Assembly (NCBI GenBank): GCA_948146395.1 | Contig: OX411559.1 | Coordinates: forward strand, 35,234,215-35,298,214 | Length of the DNA stretch: 64,000 nt | Reading direction: 5' to 3' | Origin: Fragum whitleyi | Lineage: Eukaryota > Mollusca > Bivalvia > Cardiida > Cardiidae | Shown here: one piece after another, positions 56,921-64,000 of the stretch | Position numbering within the stretch: position 1 is the first letter of the stretch | Layout of the letters: each line of letters starts with the position of its first letter | Made by a program: the position numbers and the translations under genes | Notes under the pieces: generated by a model | Database searches by the model: none | Told to the model about the DNA's origin: nothing | The model's input: only the letters and a program-made list of their open reading frames with translations

Positions 56921-59900
56921 ATGGCTACTTACCAATGTGAAGAGTGTGGCGCTAACTTTCCTAAATTGAGCCAGCTGCTACAACACCGACGTACGCAAAA
57001 CCATTGGAAAAAATATGACTGCCCAAGTTGTAAGAAGGTTTTTAATAGAAAACAAAACCTGGACAGACACATGAAAAGACATGCCGATGACAGTAATCAT
57101 CATTGTCCTGAGTGTCTGAAAGTGTTCGACAGAGAAGATGCATTGGAGAACCATCTACATTCTCAACATGGCTGGGGAGCACCAAAACGTCGTGCTGCAG
57201 ATGAAGACGGAAGTGGTGCTTCTAAGAAGAGAAGAATCATAAATGATCTCTATACTATAGCCAACGTCAGTGAGCGACGTATAGAGAAATTCAAGACATC
57301 AGCTAAATATTACAAAATTTCTGTTGGTGATATCGAAGTACAAGAGCTACCAAATATTCTGAAGACGATAAAGAAAATCTTTCAATCCGTTCTAGACAAT
57401 ATAGTACAGAACATGCCATCTACGGACTTAGTGCGTATCACATTGGACAACCCTCAATTAGATTTTCCTATTGTACTGCCTTTTATGAGGCGCTCCGAAC
57501 TAACCGTTGATCGGGTTCTTCCTGAAATCGAACGTGTTTTACAATCATATGAACAATTTGTGCTTGACGAGACATTCGGAATAGAGTTGGTCCATGTCCA
57601 GAGTACATCCGGTTCTGGCTTTAAAAATTCCTTTGTGGATATTGCAAAGATGGTAGAGAAAAAACAAAGTATTATTCAAATAAAAAACAAAGACGATTTA
57701 TGCTGTGCACGTGCTATAGTGACAGCCATTGCACGTGTTGACAAAGATCCTAGATGGAATAGCATTCGACAGGGACGAGATGTTCAAAGGGAGCTTGCGG
57801 TGAATCTTCACAAACGAGCAAATGTGCCGCTTTGTGAATGCGGTATTGAAGAAATTAAACGATTTCAAAACGCCCTTAATGGATACCAAATACATGTACT
57901 TTCAAAGGAACATTTCAATGCTATTGTGTTTAATGGACCAAGGGGAGGAATACCGATCTATTTATATTCCCATGACAATCATTATGACGTCATCACGTCT
58001 ATGACAGTATTCCTTAATAGAAATTATTTCTGTCTACAGTGCAAGAAGGGCTACCAACATAAGGAACGCCATATCTGTAATGAACCGTGTCACTATTGTA
58101 GAAGTCTTCATGATAATAAGGAAGACAACTGGCATTACTGCACCTCATGTAACTGTAAGTTTGTTAATGAAGAATGTTTTGTGCACCATTTGAAAAAATC
58201 TGACCAGGGGAAATCCACCTGTCAGATTATCTATAAGTGCACACAATGTGGACAAATGATAAACCGTACCAAACACAAGCGACAACATGTTTGTGGTGAG
58301 ACTTACTGTCAAATGTGTAAGGACTTCTATGCCGATGGACACCAATGCTATATGCATCCTGTTGATGACGAATACCAGCAGGAAACATCTGGGCACAAAT
58401 CCGACAAGAAACAAGCCCGATATATATTTTTCGATTTTGAGTGCACCCAAGACACTTATCAGGAATGCGAGAAGGGTTATGTACCTGATAAATGTCGTGG
58501 ATGTAAAAACTGTAATAAGACATGGTGTGGGTCATATGAACATGTACCCAACCTTTGTGTTGTACACAAAGTATGTACAAAATGTATAAACAACGACTTC
58601 ACCGCGTCTTGCGAATGTCAAAATTGTGGCTTGAAAGAAAGGGTTTTTTCTGGTCCAAGTACAATAACGTCTTTTTGCAAATGGCTTTTTTCTGGTGAAA
58701 ACAATGGCACGACTGTTATTTGTCATAACTTTAAAGGTTACGATAGCTACCCAATACTTCGTTATCTTCATGACAATGCCATTTTGCCCGAGGTCATTAC
58801 AACGGGGTCCAAATATATGTCAATAACAATTCCCCAATGCAAAATTAGATTTATTGATTCAATAAACTTCATTCCTATGGCATTAGCCGCCATGCCAGAT
58901 GCCTTTGGTGAAAAAGAGCTTGCCAAAGGTTACTTCCCCCACCTTTTCAACAAACGCGAATATGAAAACATTGTCCTAGATCAGTTACCGGACATTAAGT
59001 ACTACAACCCTGACGGAATGAAGCCAAACGACAGGATTAAGTTTTTGTCATGGTACGGGAAGCATTGCCATGATCATTTTGACTTCAAAGTCGAGTTATT
59101 ACGGTACTGTAGATCTGATGTCGACATTCTTAGGAAATGTTGTTTGAAGTTCAGGTCGTTATTCATGGGTTTAACTAAAAAGGAAGGAAGTGACGGGATA
59201 GATCCATTCGCAAAGTGTATCACAATTGCATCGGCATGCAACCTAGTCTTTAGAACTCTTTTTCTTGAACATGAAAGCATTGGTATTATACCACCTCATG
59301 GTTATAGACCAGAAGAGAAACAGTCAGCTCTAGCTTATCAATGGCTATCCTATCTAGCCCATGAAAAGAATATTAACATTCAGCACGGTCGGAATAAAGA
59401 TGAAAAACAAATAGGTCCTTATAAATTGGATGGATTTTACGAACACAAAGGAAAACAAATCGCGTTAGAATTTCACGGGTGCTTTTGGCATGGTTGTCCT
59501 AAATGTTATTCCAAGTCTACTGTAAACCCCGTGGTGGAAATGTCTATGGCAGATCTATATACAAAGACCATAGAGAAACAAGCTCATTTAGAATCTGAAG
59601 GGTTTACTTATCTATGCATCTGGGAATGTGAATTTAAGCAACAGTTGTCAGAGAACAAGGTATTGAAAGATTTTGTAGACGCCCTAGAAATAGGGTCACC
59701 TTTGGAACCTAGGGACGCCTTTTACGGTGGACGAACAGAGGCATTTAAGCTATATGGAGAAGCCTCAAATACTAAAACAATAAATTATTATGATGTGACA
59801 TCTCTCTACCCATGGGTGAACAAAAATGGCAAAATACCAATGGGTCATCCAGTTATCATTACTGATAATTTTAAAGATCTGGGACTTTACGAAGGGTTGG

Positions 59901-61084
59901 TAAAATGCAAAGTTTTGCCTCCGCGAGGGTTGTACATTCCTGTCTTACCTTCAAAATGCAACGGAAAATTGTTGTTTAGTCTTTGCCGTACGTGCGGCGA
60001 AACCTATCAGAATTCAACTTGTCTACATACTGAACAAGAAAGGTCATTCACTGGAACATGTGTCACTGATGAGCTTAAAGTAGCTGTGTCTCAGGGTTAC
60101 ACAATACTGAAAATGTATGAGGTTTGGCATTTTGACAACATTTCTCAGTATGATCCTATAACCAAGACCGGTGGGTTGTTTACTGAGTACGTCAATACAT
60201 TCCTTAAGGTCAAACAAGAAGCCAGTGGCTGGCCAGATTGGTGTGTTAATGATCAAACCAAACAGAAATACATACAAGATTATTATGCCAAGGAGGGTAT
60301 TCTTCTTGACTCTGACAAGATCATTGAAAACCCAGGCTTGAGATCTTTAGCAAAACTAATGTTGAATTCCTTTTGGGGAAAATTTGGTCAACGTACTAAT
60401 TTGGCACAAACAACATTTCTTACCCAACCTGACCAGTACTTCGATATGATGACTAGCGATAAACAAGAAATAAAGAATGTTAGGTTCGTCAATGACGAAT
60501 CCGTTCAAATTGATTGGGTCCATAACGATGACTTTATTCCCGCGTCTTCCCGGACTAACGTTGTTATTGCCGCTTATACAACGGCTCAGGCCCGCCTTAA
60601 ACTGTATAGTTACCTGAAACCTCTTGGAGAGCGTTTATTGTATTGTGACACAGATTCAATCGTATTTATCACATCTCCTGGTCAATGGATGCCCCCATTA
60701 GGTGACTATTTGGGAGACCTGACGGATGAGGTTCCAGATACAAAAGCTCCTGATAATACAATCACACAATTTGTAACGAGAGGTCCAAAGAATTATGCAT
60801 ACAACTTATTGAAACCCAATAAAAAGGGTCAAACCTCTATTTGCAAGGTTCGTGGGATCACTTTGAATTTCAAAAACGCATTGAAAATTAACTTCAATAC
60901 ATTACACAAAATGGTCACAAGTAGGGAAGAAGTAAAGCCAATCAAGGTTGTAGATAACCATAAAATTTCGCGAAATGCAGAAAGATGGAACATAATTACC
61001 AAAACAGAAACCAAAGATTACAGAATCGTCTTTGATAAGCGCGTGATAACCTCTGACTTTAACACTGTACCTTATGGAATATAG
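56921..61084 (+). CDS. PolB: Polinton protein-primed DNA polymerase B
   Basis: 1387 aa, unbroken. It replicates the linear element from its ends. Order: three C2H2 fingers (about 6-84), basic KKRR, a region with OTU-protease-like marks (Cys 262 in CCARAIV, His 354 in NHYDVIT), Cys-rich fingers (about 372-475), then the 3'-5' exonuclease with Exo I DFE (Asp 505, Glu 507), Exo II (Asn 603, Asp 608) and Exo III YxxxD (Tyr 729, Asp 733). A Vsr/restriction-fold-like segment follows (HGCFWHGC at 852-859, WECE at 901-904). The polymerase motifs are A (Asp 958, DVTSLYP), B (Lys 1145 to Gly 1153, with NS at 1149-1150) and C (YCDTDS, 1241-1246). All catalytic residues are present. ATG 56921 is the first in frame; AATAAA lies at 61226-61231. 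Confidence 0.95.
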   Translation: MATYQCEECGANFPKLSQLLQHRRTQNHWKKYDCPSCKKVFNRKQNLDRHMKRHADDSNHHCPECLKVFDREDALENHLHSQHGWGAPKRRAADEDGSGASKKRRIINDLYTIANVSERRIEKFKTSAKYYKISVGDIEVQELPNILKTIKKIFQSVLDNIVQNMPSTDLVRITLDNPQLDFPIVLPFMRRSELTVDRVLPEIERVLQSYEQFVLDETFGIELVHVQSTSGSGFKNSFVDIAKMVEKKQSIIQIKNKDDLCCARAIVTAIARVDKDPRWNSIRQGRDVQRELAVNLHKRANVPLCECGIEEIKRFQNALNGYQIHVLSKEHFNAIVFNGPRGGIPIYLYSHDNHYDVITSMTVFLNRNYFCLQCKKGYQHKERHICNEPCHYCRSLHDNKEDNWHYCTSCNCKFVNEECFVHHLKKSDQGKSTCQIIYKCTQCGQMINRTKHKRQHVCGETYCQMCKDFYADGHQCYMHPVDDEYQQETSGHKSDKKQARYIFFDFECTQDTYQECEKGYVPDKCRGCKNCNKTWCGSYEHVPNLCVVHKVCTKCINNDFTASCECQNCGLKERVFSGPSTITSFCKWLFSGENNGTTVICHNFKGYDSYPILRYLHDNAILPEVITTGSKYMSITIPQCKIRFIDSINFIPMALAAMPDAFGEKELAKGYFPHLFNKREYENIVLDQLPDIKYYNPDGMKPNDRIKFLSWYGKHCHDHFDFKVELLRYCRSDVDILRKCCLKFRSLFMGLTKKEGSDGIDPFAKCITIASACNLVFRTLFLEHESIGIIPPHGYRPEEKQSALAYQWLSYLAHEKNINIQHGRNKDEKQIGPYKLDGFYEHKGKQIALEFHGCFWHGCPKCYSKSTVNPVVEMSMADLYTKTIEKQAHLESEGFTYLCIWECEFKQQLSENKVLKDFVDALEIGSPLEPRDAFYGGRTEAFKLYGEASNTKTINYYDVTSLYPWVNKNGKIPMGHPVIITDNFKDLGLYEGLVKCKVLPPRGLYIPVLPSKCNGKLLFSLCRTCGETYQNSTCLHTEQERSFTGTCVTDELKVAVSQGYTILKMYEVWHFDNISQYDPITKTGGLFTEYVNTFLKVKQEASGWPDWCVNDQTKQKYIQDYYAKEGILLDSDKIIENPGLRSLAKLMLNSFWGKFGQRTNLAQTTFLTQPDQYFDMMTSDKQEIKNVRFVNDESVQIDWVHNDDFIPASSRTNVVIAAYTTAQARLKLYSYLKPLGERLLYCDTDSIVFITSPGQWMPPLGDYLGDLTDEVPDTKAPDNTITQFVTRGPKNYAYNLLKPNKKGQTSICKVRGITLNFKNALKINFNTLHKMVTSREEVKPIKVVDNHKISRNAERWNIITKTETKDYRIVFDKRVITSDFNTVPYGI

Positions 61085-61400
61085 ACACTACATGATTGTA
61101 AATTGAGGCATGTACATCTTTTTTTTCCATTGGTTCTTTTTACCTACGTGTATTTTTTATACTTGCATTTTCTAAGTATCCTATATACCCACACTATGAA
61201 TGAACTGTAAGTGTATACATGTGCAAATAAATTTATAAAATAAAGTAAACGTTGTTGTTTTATTTGATGTTAAAGAGCAACATAGTCCATTTGTCGATTT
61301 TGTCACACGACGGTTATACAGCGAGTGTCTTTAATCCAAGATAACTACGTCGTCTTCAAGCCCTTCAAGAAGAAAGTGTCGTCGGCACGCCCATCAACAA
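61085..61400 (+). other. PolB 3' flank up to the right terminal repeat
   Basis: AATAAA at 61226-61231 for the polymerase transcript. Just inside the right terminal repeat, a segment (AAGAAAGTGTCGTCGGCACG at 61370) repeats the repeat's inner edge (AAGAAAGCGTCGTCTGCAAG) in direct orientation. Confidence 0.6.
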
Positions 61401-61633
61401 GAAAGCGTCGTCTGCAAGCCCGCAAGTAGGCGCAATTTTTAAATATTAGAAATTCGATACTCACCGCACTACCCGCCAATATGGCCCTAATTTCGAATTT
61501 CAAAATCGCGCGGTATTGGAAACCTCTGAAGCGTCGTCTGCTCGCGCGACCGGTTCGATCCGGTTACGCAATCGCCCCAATTTCTCCGAAAAATTACTCA
61601 AAAATCTGGTCTAGGATCATAGCCTAGACTACT
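61401..61633 (-). repeat. Polinton right terminal inverted repeat
   Basis: 233 bp, the complement of 48770-49002 with few mismatches. Confidence 0.93.
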
Positions 61634-61639
61634 TTTGTT
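61634..61639. repeat. Target-site duplication, right copy (TTTGTT)
   Basis: Directly follows the right terminal repeat and equals 48764-48769. Confidence 0.85.
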
Positions 61640-62035
61640 GTTTTTCATACTCGGAACTCCTGCGGTGTAACGGGTGTGTCTTGTGGTATCTTGCCACGTT
61701 GTTTAATACATGGTTAAAGAAGTATAGGATTTTTAGATATTGTTTTGTAGTAATGCATGTATTTGTCGCTCAATCTTGATAAAATCTTAAATAAAAGTTT
61801 ACACTTGACGATACTGAAGTAAAATGAGCGATCGCATATTAAGTACACAAACGGTATAGAGTACTAGATTACGTCTTTAAAAAAAACAAAAATCCTTGTT
61901 AAGAACATCCTGAAATTCACTACATGAAATATTTTGGAATAAAATAAAAGGGGGGGGGGGTAAAACAACGATGATTTAGTTCATGATTGACTCCCTTCAA
62001 TAAGATCTTTGATTTGATCGCGGGGTAAAATAACG

Positions 62036-62290
62036 GCGTTGAATATTTTTGATATTACACGGGTATTATAAGACTAGTGATATAACTATGCAAATGAGCT
62101 CAGATCGTAAAGTTTTGTTATAGTAAAAATGACGTCATGTAATGGAGGTGATGACGTCACTTTACAAACGGTGTTATTTGTCAAGCGGAAAAAAACATCA
62201 ATTAATTTCGAGAATTCTGTTGATTTATCGCAAAAAATTGTGTCATATAATGAATAGAATATCAAAATTGTTTTCATTAAATACCTTTTT
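62036..62290 (+). repeat. Dispersed repeat with ATGCAAAT and TGACGTCA motifs, copy 2
   Basis: Relative of 28517-28800 with the same block order; it carries ATGCAAATGAGCTC and two TGACGTCA sites. Confidence 0.5.
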
Positions 62291-62534
62291 TTCTAGAATA
62301 ACAGTCCTATATTCTTCATGAAAAGGTTCTTAAAACGTTCCGGTGCTACCACCATCTTGATAAAACAATTTATCTTATGACATTTTTAATGATATCATGT
62401 GGATATTTTTAGAACAATGACATAATGAGGTTATTCTTAGAAACTGTTAGAAATATCGACGAAAATAAGGCAAGTAGAGGTTATAAGGTAAAATAAAAGC
62501 ACTCAAAGTACTGATGGTGAAAGTTTCTGCTGAC

Positions 62535-62536
<2 letters not shown>

Positions 62537-62581
<45 letters not shown>
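62537..62581. repeat. GA dinucleotide microsatellite
   Basis: About 22 uninterrupted GA units. Confidence 0.9.
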
Positions 62582-62582
<1 letters not shown>

Positions 62583-62752
62583 ATGGCAACTATAGTGTCT
62601 AGACTATTCATTCTTTGTTTTCTGAACTCGACAAAAAACAGTGAATAACAGAAAGGTTATTCAATTTCAACACACCGAACCCATATTTGACCATAGCCTA
62701 CCAACAGCAGTCCTTCTACATTTTTTCCATGAAACGTTATCCGTTATGGCTC

Positions 62753-63000
62753 TATTAACCTTTGTCATGCTGAATAAATTTTGGCTAAAAATTTGCATAA
62801 AATCAGAGGGCAAAAAGCACTGAAAGTACCAATTGTAGGTCATTTTTTTATTTGAAAAAATAAATATATTGACAATTCTGGTTTGAAAGTGAGAAACAGG
62901 TGGTGTAGGCTAGCATCAGACTGCACATATGTGCAGGCTGATGTTTGTCTATAGCTCCTGCAAAAGCAGGGATATTCCGGGATCAGCATGACAAGGGTTA
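62753..63000. repeat. MITE of about 250 bp
   Basis: The ends are inverted: TTAACCTTTGTCATGCTGA at the left and the complement of TCAGCATGACAAGGGTTAA at the right. The interior has a GCACATATGTGC palindrome and AGCTCCTGCAAAAGCAGGGA. Confidence 0.6.
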
Positions 63001-64000
63001 AGATCTTACGTGGTTTGATTTTTCCCCCTATATAACATTGTGAATGTTGTAAACAAACGTTCACCAAAAAAATAGCCAAAACCGTGGACTAATTCTAAGT
63101 TCATCGGCATTTCGAAAAAGCATGTTTTGTCCATGTTAATTTTAAGACCGACCCCTTTACTCAATTGTTCTATCATATACTCATTTGCCTTTGTAGTTTA
63201 AAAACAGTTTAAGCATAACTTGACACGTCATCCGCAAACATTCCAAATTCATTTTCTCAACTCATTCAATTTGGTTCTAATGACATTCAAGATTAATTCA
63301 TTTAATCAATTTAGCAACGTCTCCAATTGTACTACGCCGTACTGACAATAGGCTTTTTATTCGGATATGTCAGCTTAAAGGATATGTGTGTCATGATAAG
63401 TTCCATTTTTACATGTTGTTCAATCTGGAGTGTAATTTCCCCTTATGACCCTCTTGTACTTTCGTTTCGTACAAGGGAGGACTATTAATAGGGGAAAAAT
63501 TAGTTTGAAAGTATGGATTAACATCATCAATAACAATTACAGGGAAATAATTCTCTTCTCATAAAATCCTTGGTCAATCGAAGCCTTGTACACTAAGCTT
63601 TAACAGAGTTAGGTCAGCGGAGCTTTGACCGGCCAATAATGATATTATAATTCAGAGTTAAAACATTTAAAATGAAAAGCGAAATAAAAGTTGTACTTGA
63701 ATATTATAGCTTATCTGGATCATCACTACCCGTAGATAAGGCAGAATAAAGAAAAAGAAATTATGATCCAATACATCCTGACCCTTCTCACGCGGCTCAC
63801 GATATAATTGTAGTACACCATGATATGCGGTACAGTGTAGACTGAGATCAGCTTGCACAATTGCACAAATTAGCATTCTGATGTCAAACTGCATTGTCTA
63901 CTTTCTAAATCATTTTGGAAAATTAATGAGCTACATTGTACACTGGCCTAAAGTCCTTAAATGTGACAATTTGTTCGAATTTAAAATAAAAATCAGAGTA

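Larger units (their letters stand above)
48770..61633. mobile_element. Polinton/Maverick DNA transposon, capsid genes not found
   Basis: Self-synthesising type transposon. The support is 233-bp terminal inverted repeats starting AGTAGTCTAGG, a perfect 6-bp target duplication, and three hallmark genes: protein-primed DNA polymerase B on the plus strand next to the right end, and packaging-type ATPase then integrase on the minus strand. The total is 12,864 bp, about 11.0 kb without the mariner insertion. Neither a major or minor capsid protein nor an adenovirus-type protease is recognisable; the 2.2 kb at 49003-51229, where more genes could sit, has no long frame. The near-identity of the terminal repeats and the intact polymerase suggest a fairly recent insertion; the integrase stop suggests this copy cannot move unaided. 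Confidence 0.93.
61640..64000. other. Host flank downstream of the Polinton
   Basis: No gene recognised. Repeats are listed separately; the remainder is AT-rich. No further zinc-finger exon is seen to the end of the window. Confidence 0.5.

Noticed and set aside
58145..58589. Several 100-codon frames inside PolB
   Set aside because: Other-frame shadows of an intact 1387-codon gene.

Overview
The window looks like a piece of an animal genome, most likely a bivalve mollusc. It is AT-rich and intron-rich. It is full of dispersed repeats that start with short palindromic heads (for example AGCTCACCTGAGC), carry TCCGTCCG microsatellites and have tandem cores of about 150 bp, a design familiar from bivalve genomes. 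The species cannot be fixed from sequence alone.

Positions 1-47150 (+ strand) hold the 3' part of one large gene or locus. Eight short terminal exons (called A to H here: 112-302, 7723-7916, 20819-20994, 22563-22747, 27559-27749, 35702-35886, 38595-38785, 46951-47141) each begin at a phase-1 3' splice site, encode one pair of C2H2 zinc fingers and end in a stop codon; most have an AATAAA within a few hundred bases. An internal exon (3719-4132, phase 1 at both ends) encodes nine octapeptide repeats and can join in frame to exons B-H. The layout resembles alternative 3' zinc-finger exon loci such as insect lola or broad, in which a common N-terminus is joined to one of many finger pairs. No constant N-terminal exon is in the window. 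Decayed finger fragments and duplicated flanks show that the array grew by tandem segmental duplication.

The introns carry tandem-core repeats, tRNA-derived SINE-like copies, hairpin MITEs, a 6.5-kb element bounded by inverted arrays, a foldback element at 44392-46143, and a 400-bp inverted repeat pair around exon G.

Positions 48770-61633 are a Polinton/Maverick DNA transposon with 233-bp terminal inverted repeats and a 6-bp target duplication (TTTGTT). It encodes a protein-primed type B DNA polymerase (intact, 1387 aa), a spliced FtsK/HerA-type ATPase carrying an N-terminal C2H2 finger and polyproline tract, and a spliced retroviral-type integrase with a C-terminal chromodomain and one in-frame stop. 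I see no capsid or maturation-protease genes. A mariner element (52002-53857) sits inside the integrase intron, and its own DD34D transposase is also split by an intron. The last 2.4 kb contains only repeats.
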